A DNA stretch of 64,000 bases, taken from Acanthosepion lycidas. Lineage: Eukaryota; Mollusca; Cephalopoda; Sepiida; Sepiidae. Every line of letters starts with the position of its first letter. Position 1 is the stretch's first letter. Below the pieces are notes generated by a model. That model was not told the DNA's origin. It saw only the letters and a program-made list of their open reading frames with translations, and made no database searches. Shown here piece after piece: positions 10,430 through 20,439 of this stretch. The position numbers and the translations under genes were made by a program. Location of the stretch: positions 70,073,754 through 70,137,753 of the forward strand of contig OZ010586.1 of the NCBI GenBank assembly GCA_963932145.1, read 5' to 3'.

Positions 10430-10740
10430 ATGGCAAATGATCACTCATTAGTTTTACCAGTTCAGACCTTTACAGCTAGGACTTGCTATACTCCGTCAAC
10501 AGAGTCAGCTCATCCCCTTTTTGTCTGTATTGTATTTTTGAGAAGGATGTTCAAGTCATGCACTTCCACCCACCCAAGAGCTCCTCATCTGTGGAACAAA
10601 CTCCCACTTGGTTGCTTCTAGGTCAATCACTATCTATCCTCATAATCTTCACTTCCTTCTGCCTTCTCTTACATATCTATCACACACCTCATTTAGTAGT
10701 CCTGTAAACTGAATGTCTTTTGAACCCTGTATTAGCTGAA
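10430..10740 (+). mobile_element. Possible LINE C-terminal remnant of a further family
   Basis: A frame around 10,570-10,622 reads THPRAPHLWNKLPLGCF. This resembles the RxxxLWNxLP motif near the C-terminus of Jockey/CR1/RTE-type RTs. The rest is not alignable to LINE-J by eye. The call is tentative. Confidence 0.35.
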
Positions 10741-10859
10741 CATATTATAAAAACAAGCAGGCAAAATCTTATGTCTTACTGTGGTTATTGTTCAATCATT
10801 TCTAAAGTCTGAATTAGTCAAATCAATGGAAACATTGCTTTTAGGATTTGAAAGTTGTT

Positions 10860-11500
10860 TTGCTTGCTCTGCATTTGACAAATAACTGACTGCAGTTTGA
10901 TTGAAAAAGAAACTTTTGTGTGTTATATAGGCAAATTTTCTCAAGGCAGATGCCATCATCAAATATCAATGGGGTGCCATAAAATAGATTAGATATTTTC
11001 ACTCAAGATATCGATAACTTGCACATCTGCTCTAATCTGACTGGATGCCCAGTGACTCATGGGAAATGATTTTGTATGCAGCATATATAAATGATTATTT
11101 GCAACTATTTTTTTTTTTCGTGACGAGATGTTGCATTGATTGACTCAGAATAATTGAGTGGAAAGTACTGATACAAACAAAGTCAGTTTCTCTTGGGGTT
11201 GGCAACAATACAGAAGCAAACCATGTTGTTTGGACTTTGTGTTTCTCCAAGAGAATCTGAATTGATCATCTTGTGACAAGCCTGACTGCATAATAAAGTA
11301 GCTATTTGCAAGTGTATCCAAAGAAAAGAATTTTGACCTTCTTCAGTTAACGAATCAAGATGTATTTAACTATTTGTGGATAAAATTAGACAAAAGCTCA
11401 GATAGGAAATGGAACAACTAAATTCCATGCGATTAGCATCAACTGAAGATAACTGTTTAAGATTAAAAAGAACATTTACTCTTCAATTTTTTTAAATGCT
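10860..11500. other. Single-copy-looking stretch, no gene seen
   Basis: Less AT-biased than its surroundings and free of the repeats catalogued here. It contains TGACTCATGG (about 11,051) and TTGACTCAG (about 11,141), which match the AP-1 core, and GCATATATAAATG (TATA-like). None of this proves regulatory function. Confidence 0.3.
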
Positions 11501-11509
11501 ATGCAGAGC

Positions 11510-12180
11510 CTGTGTGTACTACCCCCAAACACCCTGACTAGGGGTCCCAGGCAGTGCTTTGTGACCCTCACTATCTTATCAACATTTGCTTTTTTTCTAC
11601 CTACATATATATATGCTACCAATTAAATGCAGGACAACTGATTGTTAAAGGACAAAAGATTTTTGCAGATTTTAACATCATTCTGGGTTCTTTTGTTTTT
11701 TGCAACCAAATCCATGAATTTGTTTTGCTCATGCTAAGTCTTGAAAAAAGACACAATATAAAATTCACTATATGTTTATCCATAATGTTGAATGTGTTAA
11801 AATTATTAAACTTTTTAACAAGAAAAATCTCAAGTTGATCTTAAAAATTGCCACAAAACATTGTGGATTTATTTAAGACAGAACGATCTATTATGACATG
11901 TCTCTAATTTGTATTTAGATACATTGTATTTATTTTCAATTTTTCTAAATGAATTGTTCACCTATAATGGATCCATTATTGTATATAATTAGGTTACAAT
12001 AAAATTTGTATTTTATCTGAATACTACCTTATGAAAATTGAGAAGTAGTAGAGTGGGGGCCCCCGTATCATAAATTCATGGGATTATCATAGATTCAGTG
12101 GGGGCCCATAAGGCCATTACTCCAACCCTGATATTACGTTTCTACAGGATGTAAGTGATCATGGGTTGCTATCACTTCCA
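11510..12180. other. No gene; duplicated GC block at 12,050-12,115
   Basis: Mostly AT-rich. At 12,050-12,115 the unusual phrase AGTGGGGGCCC occurs twice, first as the palindrome GGGGGCCCCC, about 48 bases apart. This suggests a small local duplication or an old miniature element. Confidence 0.35.
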
Positions 12181-12184
12181 TTCC

Positions 12185-12465
12185 TTTGATATCTGTGAAT
12201 TGCCATGACTTCTTAGGAAAGATATTTGATTGGTTTCTGGTTACTTTATGAATTCAGTGTAGTCTATTTAGACTTACTTCTTCCCAAGGCTGGAGATCCC
12301 AGCGTTCTCTATTTTATACATAGCTAGAGAGAGAAGAGATAGATTCATACCTTTCCCAAAGGCATTAGTGCAAAGTAAATGAAATAGATTCAGCTGTAAT
12401 TTGAATTCTGCTTCCAAATTACATTTCCCATACCAGTAACTACTAGGTGAACTAACAGTAAAAAT
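12185..12465 (-). mobile_element. SINE-B, tRNA-like, with long 3' region
   Basis: The minus strand shows the tRNA-like unit ending near 12,460, then GGGAAAGGTATGAATCTATC and TTCTCTCTCTAGCTATG. The 3' extension contains CTCCAGCCTTGGGAAG and TCTTTCCTAAGAAGTCATGG. The extension matches 54.88-55.00 kb and differs from SINE-A, which justifies a separate family. Confidence 0.65.
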
Positions 12466-12469
12466 CAAA

Positions 12470-13050
12470 TGAGTCCAAAGTCCCTCCTAAAGAAAACTAA
12501 AAAAATAATGATACCAATATGGATGGATTTCAAATTTCTCAACTAATCAAGTAGCTAATGCATGTAATTTCTAAGGGTGAACTCAATGCACACAAGACAA
12601 ACAGACTGACCTGCAACAAGCACTCCATTCCACTATAACTGATCAAAAGGTTGGAAAAGCAATTGACTTATAAAGACTAAGCTAATTCACTCAATTACAT
12701 GAGGAAGGAAATGCAGTCAAGCAACTCAATCCAAATAGTCATGCTTAATGATTTATTTCAACAATGAAGAATCTTTTTGGCTTTATTGTCATCAGGAATG
12801 ATTTCTCTCTCTCTTCATTTGATTAATCTTTTCTCTTTATAGCCCTGAGCCTGTCAGCAAAACCTGAAATATATCAAGTGTATCTGCTGCAGTGAGCTAA
12901 GATCCTTCTAAAAGGGGCCACGCACAATGTAAATGCTTACAGATTCAAATATAAACAACCAATATTGACCTAAAGCAAATAGAGACACAAATATAAATGA
13001 CCAACATTTATTTATTTCTGGACCAAATACTCTTAAGTCTAGAAAAGAAA
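12470..13050. other. No assignable feature
   Basis: AT-rich DNA without a repeat I can match or a convincing reading frame. Confidence 0.4.
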
Positions 13051-13054
13051 CAAA

Positions 13055-13192
13055 GTTTAGAATAAAAGGATTGGTTGGGAAATTCATTCAAAAAGGTTTC
13101 ATAGCGGTCAGAATAAAAGGGTAGATTGGAAAAAAAAAAGTTAAAAGTAAAATTGGGTAAAGTTAGAATAACAGTGGGAAGGTTGGAAAAAT
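13055..13192. repeat. Minisatellite, three units of about 52 bp
   Basis: AGAATAAAAGGATTGGTTGG, AGAATAAAAGGGTAGATTGG and AGAATAACAGTGGGAAGGTT start successive units spaced by roughly 52-54 bases. The units are diverged. Confidence 0.5.
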
Positions 13193-13379
13193 GTTTAAAT
13201 AGCCAGTTTATTTTAGATCTTGTTCTAAAAATTAAATAGTTTGTTCTAGTTAGTGGCATATTTTGTTTAACAATGTCTATAAGTTATTTAATGGCAAAAT
13301 CTAAATATTTTCAACACAATTTTATGGCTTCAACTAAATATATGTTGAATGCAATTGTATGCCTTCAACTCCAGATTAA

Positions 13380-13420
13380 ATGTATTGTTGGTAATTTTAC
13401 TATAAATATGTATTGTTGGC

Positions 13421-13484
<64 letters not shown>

Positions 13485-13600
13485 ATATATATATATAAAT
13501 ATATTGCTGTTATTTTAATGTAAAAATGTATTTTCATACTTTCATAGTATTTTGTTTTTGTTAAGTGATTCACCCATAGTTGGGACTGTAACAGGGGAAA
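13380..13600 (+). repeat. Dispersed repeat K, copy 2, containing a TA microsatellite
   Basis: Units ATGTATTGTTGGTAATTTTA and ATGTATTGTTGGCAT are followed by (TA)n at 13,424-13,500, then TATTGCTGTTATTTTA and the tail GTGATTCACCCATAGTTGGG with ACTGTAACAGGGG. The order matches copy 1 at 1.0-1.2 kb, which lacks the microsatellite. Confidence 0.5.
13424..13500. repeat. (TA)n microsatellite
   Basis: About 75 bases of alternating TA with short CATACAT interruptions near 13,469. Confidence 0.95.
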
Positions 13601-14072
13601 GCACCCTGGGTCAAGATGAACTTGGGAGGAGGTTGTTTGTTTGAGATGCAAGAGTAAAAATGCTTACAGACTCGAATACATATATTATTAAAAACAACTG
13701 AACAATTTTTGATATATCATAAATTCAGCTAACACAACCCAAATTTCTCTTTGATAAAAACGAGTTAACTCATAAAGAAAAATGAGAATTTTTTTTTAAT
13801 GGGGAGTCAATCATTTTTGTAGATTATCATTCATTAAACCATCAATTACCTACAACATTTGCCAGACTCAAAAAAATAATGATTTTTTTTATCATCTTAG
13901 AAATGGAGGTTTCACTCATAATATAGATACATTGCCAAATTGATTCCTGACTTCATAAAAAATTATCTATACTTTGATTTTATTTACAAACATTTGAAAC
14001 TATATTTATATCATTGATAATTGCGTACTATTGATAATCTCTTTTAACAATTTATAGCAGTTATCAATAATA

Positions 14073-14373
14073 AGTGGTAGCAGTTATAAAGATGAGAGTA
14101 GACATTTTTTTAATAGTGGTCTCTCTATGAATTGCACAAGAACAGAATTCACAATGACTATATCACCAAATTCACAAACGAACACTTCCATGCACTAGGC
14201 TATTGTCCTAGGGGACAATCCAGAGTGGAGAACTTAAATCTAATTTCCCCACTGATGCAACTGCTGTTGGATTGATTATTATTAATATAACTGGCATTGT
14301 GAAATAGAAACAGTTGTAGTAGTTATAAGGATGAGAGTATACATATTTTTAAATAGTGATCTCTCTATGAATA
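14073..14373. repeat. Direct repeat pair, period about 239 bp
   Basis: AGTTATAAAGATGAGAGTA with GTGGTCTCTCTATGAATT (14,073-14,134) recurs as AGTTATAAGGATGAGAGTA with GTGATCTCTCTATGAATA (14,312-14,373). The 177 bases between include ATTGTCCTAGGGGACAAT, an interrupted palindrome. It may be an element flanked by short terminal direct repeats, or a two-unit tandem. Confidence 0.55.
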
Positions 14374-14469
14374 GAAAAAATATAGTTTGTCTTGTTTTAT
14401 GACCTTTGAGCAATTGATGACATGATCTTTATTTGAAAATAATTAATTTCTCTTGTGTTATGAAACTGT

Positions 14470-14741
14470 TTTACTGAACTGCTATGTAATATCAGTCCTC
14501 CTATATAGCAATTAATGCCAAAGAGTCTTCTCACAGATGAAGAACAAACTTGAAGCAACAGAGAATACCATGGACTGTACATGTGAGCAATGACAAAAGT
14601 TTTGGAGAAAATGGAAACAAAAAAGGAAATTTATATTTAACATCAGAAAGAGACACTTGAAATGTTTAGGGCTCATAATGAGGAAAGAGGGCTTGGAAGA
14701 TTTGATACTCACAGAACAGACTGAAGACAAGTAGGATAAAA
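14470..14741 (+). mobile_element. RTE-like LINE 3' fragment, first of two in tandem
   Basis: Frames read LLCNISPPI, then VLEKMETKKEIYI, NIRKRHLKCLGLIMRKEG and LEDLILTEQTEDK. It ends at about 14,741, where the next copy restarts upstream in the same gene (KNKEKSTEHLCNI-like). The two copies are head to tail with no spacer. Confidence 0.75.
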
Positions 14742-15110
14742 GAAAATTCTATTAAAAACAAAGAAAAGAGTACTGAACACTTATGTAATATCAAGTCTTT
14801 CTATATGGCAGTGAATGCTGAACAATTTCCTCACAGATGAAGAAGAGACCTGAAGCAACATATATTTGGTTCTACAGAGGGATGCTGAGAATATCATGGG
14901 CTGAACATGTCAATAACGACAAGAGTGCTTATACTTAGAATCCTAAAAAGACAGTTGAAATTTCTAAGTAACATAATGAGGAAAGGATTGGAAAATTTGA
15001 TACAAATAGGACATATTATAGGCAAGAAAGACAAAAGAAAGCAGTGTATAACGTACCTAATGAACTTGTGTAAATGGATGGCAGAACAAGGATAAGGAGA
15101 GACAGGTATT
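14742..15110 (+). mobile_element. RTE-like LINE 3' fragment, second of two in tandem
   Basis: Includes an open run reading ILRILKRQLKFLSNIMRKGL, then ENLIQIGHIIGKKDKRKQCI and TYLMNLCKWMAEQG. These are the canonical C-terminal blocks of the family. It leads into the tandem array of 3' tails starting near 15,195. Confidence 0.8.
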
Positions 15111-15194
15111 TTTTTAAGTTTTTTTTTTTATACTTGATTTTTTCATAAAATGAAGATTTCCCTGCAAATATGTGAGCAATAAAAATTGCACAAT

Positions 15195-15850
15195 TGGCTC
15201 AATGAGTAGGTATAGAATAATTGATGCATTGTCTTTTTGTTATCTCTCCTAAAACATGTTCCATGGCAGAACAGGGTTTAGGAGAGACAAAATTTACTAA
15301 GAGCTACAAAGGACAGGAAATTGTGGAGAGCCATACTCTCCAACATCCTGAGGAGACATGACATAATTAGTGCAATGTCATTTCGTTATCTCTTTTAAAC
15401 CTTGTTCCACTTGAGTAAATGGATGTAAAAACAGGGTTTAGGAGAGGTAACATAAAAATAAAATTTACAAAGAGCTACAAAAGACAGGAAATTGTGGAAA
15501 GCCATGCTCTTCAACATCTTGAGGGGACATGGCATAAATTAGTGCATTGTCATTTTGTTATCTCTCTTAAACCTTGTTCTGCTTGAGTAAATGGATGGAA
15601 AATTTAGGAGAGACAAAATTTACACAGAGCTACAAAGGACAGGAAATTGTGGAGAGCCATGCTCACCAATATCCTGAAGAATGTGACATAATTACTGCAT
15701 TGTCTTTTTGCTATCTCTCCTAAATCTTGTTCTGCTTAAGTAAATGGATAGCAGATGTAACAAAAAGATAAAATTTACTAAGAGCTACAAAGGAGAAAAA
15801 ATTGTGGAGAACAATAATCGCCAATGTCCTGAAAGGGACATAGCACATAG
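15195..15850 (+). repeat. Tandem array of RTE 3' tails, four units, each with a foldback
   Basis: The tail phrase ATTGTGGAGAGCCAT-like occurs at 15,320, 15,491, 15,646 and 15,801, giving unit lengths of about 171, 155 and 155 bases. Most units begin with TCTCCTAAA..TTGTTCTG and continue shortly after with CAGAACA..TTTAGGAGAG, the reverse complement. Part of the LINE tail is therefore present in inverted orientation inside the unit. The last unit ends in the ordinary GGGACATAGCACATAG terminus. Confidence 0.75.
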
Positions 15851-16142
15851 TGGAAGAAGAATGAATTTTGTAAAACTCATGATTATAACTAAGTTCATGC
15901 TACAATATTTAAATACTATATGTTGATCCATTGCCAGACAATGATATTTTAAAAACAACACACAGAATTTGCATTTTAAAATAACAGCAAATATAAAGCT
16001 GTAATGGCAATATAGTATTTTTACACGCGAAAAGACAAAGAATCACAAAAATTTCTAAAAGGAAATGTTCATTAACATTGTGTAACAATCATAATTATCA
16101 TAACAATGGAATATCTCATTAGTCAGTAAGGAAATTTTTCAT

Positions 16143-16700
16143 TTTTTTAAACATTTCACCCCAAGTTAGGTAATATTACCACTAGGATACAGGGGGTTAC
16201 AGGAAGTGTAAAATAATGTGAAGACTTTAGTGAGGAGAATTGAAGAAAAAGACAATAAAGGAAAAGGGTTCAGAAAGACAGAAGATGATAATTGACATTA
16301 TTGAAGGTTGAAGGTGGGAAGGAGTTTCATAGGTGAGAAGTGCAAGAAAAGGAACTATTAGGTTGGTGCAAAAAATAATGTCGTTTTCTCACATGTGTTA
16401 CTATGTGAGAAAACGACATTATTTTTGCACCAACCTAATATTAGAATAGAGCTGAATATTGCATCCAGCTAGTTCTGAGGCACTGAGTATTTAAATTCAT
16501 GCAGTTAAGGCACCAAGGAGAAGAAATCATTAGAACAATTGCCATGAAAATATTTGTACAAAAGACACAATGTTGCATTGGTGAGAAAGTGGTTGAAGTT
16601 GAGATACCAGGTCAGGATCATCACAGACCATTTTTTGAATTTTTTCAAGATATATACTAGGAGCACCAAACTAGATATGGCATCAGTGCAATAATAAAAA
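16143..16700 (-). mobile_element. LINE-J 3' half, interrupted by a miniature mariner
   Basis: From the 3' end at 16,143 (TCACCCCAAG..GATACAGGGGGTTAC) the copy runs through the region matching LWNSLP and FYKYFHGNC-type coding sequence, to CACCAAACTAGATATGGCAT near 16,690. The element at 16,358-16,438 splits it. Strongly decayed. Confidence 0.75.
16358..16438. mobile_element. MADE1-like 81-bp mariner miniature element (near-perfect palindrome)
   Basis: The left arm of 37 bases starts TTAGGTTGGTGCAAAA. The right arm of 36 bases ends TTTTTGCACCAACCTAA. The arms differ by a single A in an A-run, and the loop is 8 bases (16,395-16,402). TA flanks both ends (16,356-16,357 and 16,439-16,440). The first 16 bases equal the terminal sequence I remember for human Hsmar1/MADE1, while the inner arm (ATAATGTCGTTTTCTCACAT) differs. 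It is inserted inside a LINE-J copy and is therefore younger than that LINE. The arms are far less diverged than the surrounding LINE. Confidence 0.9.
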
Positions 16701-16969
16701 TAAAAAGTGACATTATATTTTATAGAATATATTCCTCTAGTCTTTTTTCTATTTAAACTTTAAATATTCATTTATAACATTCATATGTAAACATATTAAA
16801 TATTCATTGATAACGCATTGTAAAAATGACGTAACTAATAATGATCTTTCATTTCTTTTTTTTTTTAACAGGTCTGGTATTTGCATTAGTTGAGTTAATT
16901 ACAAAATACCCTTGAATTATTCTTGTTTAAAGAACCCAACTAATGAATTTATTGGTAATGGTAATAATT

Positions 16970-17275
16970 AGCCATTTCCCTACAAGGAAACATTTGGCAT
17001 TCATTGACCAAGCAGCCAGTACTACATCATGCTGAAATTTATAAAATCTTTCTCTTAAAACAATTTTTTGGGAAAACAGATTTCTCAAGTACAACAGATG
17101 TTATGGCTCTTTCCAGAAATAATAGGGGTTTCCATCCTAACCTTTGTTTGAAGTAGTGTGGAATGTCTACAGCTTGATTATATCATTATTTTCTCTTCAA
17201 GTTACATGTACTATCCATTTTAGATATTGCTACTGTTGGAAGTCCTCTAGCGAGGTGGTTTCTATTATCTTAGCT
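16970..17275 (+). repeat. Dispersed repeat P, copy 1
   Basis: Shares CAAGGAAACATTTGGCATTC, CATTGACCAAGCAGCCAGTA, GAAATTTATAAAATCTTT and TGAAGTAGTGTGGAATGTCT in the same order with the minus strand of 43,455-43,765. The match is about 300 bases long. No protein is evident. Class unknown. Confidence 0.6.
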
Positions 17276-17282
17276 CATGGTA

Positions 17283-17347
17283 CTGTAGCACCAGTCCACA
17301 AAGTTTGAAGGAGGATTGTCTTCGCCCAAGACCCACAGGCTTTACTA
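17283..17347. repeat. Dispersed repeat L, copy 2
   Basis: Contains GTAGCACCAGTCCACAAAGT and TTGAAGGAGGATTGTC, as at 3.2 kb. It directly precedes a minus-strand SINE-B and is probably part of its 3' extension. Confidence 0.5.
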
Positions 17348-17520
17348 ATCTGTCTGTCAGTGAGTCACATATAATACACGCTTGAGCGATCATGCATCTT
17401 TCGAGTAGGCAGATGATTTTTCCCACAGTAGGTTACAGTTACTTTCTGCTAGGGGAAGAAGAGATAGATTCATACCTTTCCTCAAGTCTATTTGTGCATA
17501 AGTAAATGTAACATGCCCAT
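17348..17520 (-). mobile_element. SINE-B fragment, first of two adjacent copies
   Basis: Plus-strand text shows the 3' block ACACGCTTGAGCGATCATGC, CAGATGATTTTTCCCACAG and then the body (AGATAGATTCATACCTTTCC). The tRNA-like head is lost at the junction with the next copy near 17,520. Confidence 0.6.
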
Positions 17521-17818
17521 ATGATAATTTCTTATTCATGCTTCAATTATCAGTCAATTATGTGCCATGTGTGATACACACTTAGGCGATCATGTATCGC
17601 AAGATACATGACTGACGAGGCAGATTTTTTCCCCACATCTAAGGCTATAGAACCTGGTCTGTCTTACTATTTATCCATAGCTGGGAGGAGAGGGAAAGGA
17701 TTCATATCTTTCCCAAGAGTATTAGTACGTAAGTGAATGTAATGGATTCAGCTGGAATTTGAACTTGACTCTGTGATTCCTCAATCCAATCCGCTATCCA
17801 TTACTCCACCATGCCTTC
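17521..17818 (-). mobile_element. SINE-B, nearly full length
   Basis: The minus strand begins at 17,818 with GGCATGGTGGAGTAATGGAT (A-box-like), then AGTTCAAATTCCAGCTGAA (B box). The body has GGGAAAGATATGAATCC, then the 3' region with GGGGAAAAAATCTGCC and the small palindrome ATGTATCTTGCGATACAT. It extends to ATTGACTGATAATTGAAGC. It is the best SINE-B copy, together with 62.2 kb. Confidence 0.75.
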
Positions 17819-18142
17819 AATCGTATTATCCCATAATAGTTGTTACATTCGTATGTGTATATAAATTTTTTACTAATACTAAATATTTTATTTCTATATT
17901 TACTTTTTCTTCTATTTATCTTACTATTTTTGTCCCTTAAGCATTGTTTTATTTGCTTATATATTTCGTACATTAATTGGAGCTACTATTGTGGGGCAGA
18001 ATTAGTACAATATACTGTGAGGAAGACAAACATTATTTTTCTATTAATTTTTCTCATCTTTACATCAGCTCCTGATAATTCAGTTGAGGTTTCTTTAAAA
18101 CTGACATCTTCTGTTATTTTTTATACTAGTGTTAGCAAATAC

Positions 18143-18186
18143 AAGGCCTAAGAGCCACTCAAGTTAGAAGGTTACTGAATGAGGTT
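18143..18186 (+). repeat. Dispersed repeat N, copy 2
   Basis: AAGGCCTAAGAGCCACTCAA then AAGGTTACTGAATGAGG. An inverted partner carrying CCTCATTCAGTAACCTTTTC lies at 18,544-18,563, so this copy may be the left end of an inverted-repeat element of about 450 bases. Confidence 0.45.
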
Positions 18187-18242
18187 GTTGTATGGGTGTA
18201 AAATGAAGAAGTTAGAAGTACATAATATATATACAGGATAGG

Positions 18243-18362
18243 GGGCACCATGATGTGGTGTAATGTCTTGCGAGTTTGTCTCACTAGAACAATTATGACT
18301 GAGTAATGAGTTCTTTCCTCACTGGGTGCCTCATACTTTTGGCCTTGTGTCACATCTAAGCT
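18243..18362 (+). mobile_element. SINE-D, tRNA-like head
   Basis: GGCACCATGATGTGGTGTAA starts the unit. GAGTTCTTTCCTCACTGGGT and GCC close the tRNA outline, and CATACTTTTGGCCTTGTGTC follows as in the copy at 9.85 kb. The A box is degenerate (TGTCTTGCG instead of TGGTTAGC). Confidence 0.65.
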
Positions 18363-18599
18363 ACTGTTATATACCATACCTATGAACACCAATCCTTATA
18401 AATACATTGGACACTATTGTAAGTGGGGGGTAATATGCTGTCTAAGTAGTTCACCACTAGCACTGGTTTACCTACTTCACACCGCTGACGAGTATTGTAT
18501 TTTTTATAAATATTACCATTTATATTTCCAACCTCTGTTTTTGTTATTCCTCATTCAGTAACCTTTTCTAGGTTACAAGAGCTAGGCTTAGAAAATCAC

Positions 18600-18860
18600 T
18601 GCAATTTATATAGGAGAGATAACAATTGGCCCTAAAGTTGAAGAGATGAAGATCATAGAAATTGAAGAAACATCTTTTAGGAGTCTTTTCCACAAAGTAA
18701 CATTACTAAGGAAGAAGCTGTCTGTTCAGAATTTCTTCCTTACCAATTGAATACAAATAGAATATGGATGCCGTCCCTATGTGTATGGCATGACTTAGTG
18801 GATCCTAATTGGGAGTGTTTGGATTGGTGAAACTAAGGAATGTAGTTTATCTGAATATCT
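18600..18860 (-). mobile_element. Possible LINE C-terminal remnant of another family
   Basis: A minus-strand frame reads QLVRKKF then TDSFFLSNVTLWKRLLKDVS. This resembles the FFLRxxxLWNxLPxDV motif near the end of many non-LTR RTs. It does not match LINE-J or the RTE family. Broken by stops. Confidence 0.35.
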
Positions 18861-18881
18861 TTTACTAATGTTCACTCAGTA

Positions 18882-19080
18882 TAAGGCCCAAGGCCCACTC
18901 AAAGTAGAGGGTTACTGTGTGGACTTATACTAGAATAGGAAGGAAAAAGTGTTTGGAGTATAAACCTGAAGCAGACTTTAGAATGAAATGGAAACCCAAT
19001 CCTAAACTGGAAACAAGAGAAAAGCACTCATCCTGTTCAAAAGACTGGACAATTATAGAATGATGATAGGCTAGTAGCAT
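18882..19080 (+). repeat. Dispersed repeats N (copy 3) and Q (copy 1)
   Basis: AAGGCCCAAGGCCCACTCAA and GGGTTACTG mark repeat N. Downstream, GAAACCCAATCCTAAACTGG and CATCCTGTTCAAAAGACT match 25,900-25,962 and mark repeat Q. Neither has an identified class. Confidence 0.4.
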
Positions 19081-19089
19081 TTCTATGGA

Positions 19090-19735
19090 GAATAGGTTTT
19101 TGGGTAAAAATAATTAATCCCACACAAGGCTATATAAATGTTTTTGAAATATGTCAAGGCTGGAAAGTGAAGACTGGGCAGCTCCTGCCAAGATTTGGCA
19201 GCAATACATTTTTGGTTGATCTAGGTCTTGTAGTGATAAAGCATGGTAGGAGGATTCAGGTATTTTTCTGAAGCAAACATGAATTTTACCAGTATGACAA
19301 TTTTAAAGAGATAGACATAAAGCAAAATGTAGCCATAAAAAAAAAAAACGGAACCAAAACTGAATTAATGCCCAGAATATTTTTATATATTTGTACTTAA
19401 AATAAAAAGTAGAAGTCAGATATCTTTCTATTAGTGTATATATACAGATTTTAAAAAAAGTGCCAAAAACCCCAAGCTGATAGAAGATCAATCTCTGTAT
19501 ATTATGAAAAATTTCTTTTTTTACCTTTGATGTGCAGTCTATACAATATTGATTGGGAACATCAAAGTACACAGTAATTCAAGTTATTCAACAAGAAATC
19601 TTACTAAAGGTACAAGAGAATATTGATATGTCAATATGAGATGAAATAATGTTTGCATTTCAGTTACAGTAGAATTTTTTTAATTCTAGCATCAGTTTTT
19701 TAAGAATTTAAGTAATTACTTCTTATTATATTATC
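19090..19735. other. No assignable feature
   Basis: AT-rich with a 12-A run near 19,338. Nothing matches other parts of the window. Confidence 0.4.
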
Positions 19736-19737
19736 AC

Positions 19738-20277
19738 CAGAATCTATCTTACACATTTATAAATCTACCATTCACCTATGCATTGAACATTACAACCACA
19801 TCTGGTCTGGTGCTTCTTCTATATATTTAGAGATTCTTGATAGAATACAATAAAAAATCTACAATGTTATTGGTCCTGACCTGGCATCTCAACTTCAGTC
19901 ACTTTCGCACCACTGTAATGTAGATTTTCTATAAATACTTTCATGGTAATTGTTCTGATGAACTTTTCTCTATGGTATTTAGATTTTATGAATTTAAGTG
20001 CAGTATTAGATTAGAAGCAAGGTCTCATCCTTTTACAGTTGAAATGACTCAATATAACTAAGTTCTATGCTAACAGTTTCTTTTCTTGCACTTTTACTTG
20101 TGGAACTCTCTTCCAGCTTCTTGCTTTCCACTTAACATTATTGATCATCAAAAATTTAAATGCAATGTCAATCATTATCTTCTGTTTTCTTATTTCTTGC
20201 ACTTTTATTGTTCTTTCACCTTAATATTTTTTCTCCCACACTCAGTAACCCCTTGCACTTTAATGGCTTTACTGCCA
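19738..20277 (+). mobile_element. LINE-J 3' half including 3' UTR
   Basis: Frames read KSTIHLCIEHYNHIWSGASS, then YNVIGPDLASQLQSLSHHCN and FYKYFHGNCSDELFSMVF. Next come TCGTLFQLLAFHLTLL-type residues replacing LWNSLPASCF. The 3' UTR ends AACCCCTTGCACTTTAATGG then CTTTACTGCC. Several stops and frame changes are present. Confidence 0.8.
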
Positions 20278-20281
20278 ACTT

Positions 20282-20436
20282 TAATCTGCATAAATTTAAA
20301 TGCAATGTCAATTGCTATCAACTGTCCTCCTGATTACTTTTCTCTCCCCACTCATTATTAATGTTTCTGTTTCCTAATACTTCTATACTCTTTAATCCCT
20401 TGTGTCTTAGTGGCTTTACCACCTTGCATGAGATGA
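20282..20436 (+). mobile_element. Second, adjacent LINE-J 3' UTR
   Basis: The text AAATTTAAATGCAATGTCAA and TTTAATCCCTTGTGTCTTAG then TGGCTTTACCACCTTGCATG repeats the 3' UTR of the preceding copy. This gives a head-to-tail duplication of the last 155 bases or a second truncated insertion at the tail. Confidence 0.7.
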
Positions 20437-20439
20437 CTC

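Noticed and set aside
17840-18151. 103-codon hydrophobic frame on the plus strand
   Set aside because: Leucine, isoleucine and phenylalanine runs come from T-rich DNA. There is no start context or conserved motif.
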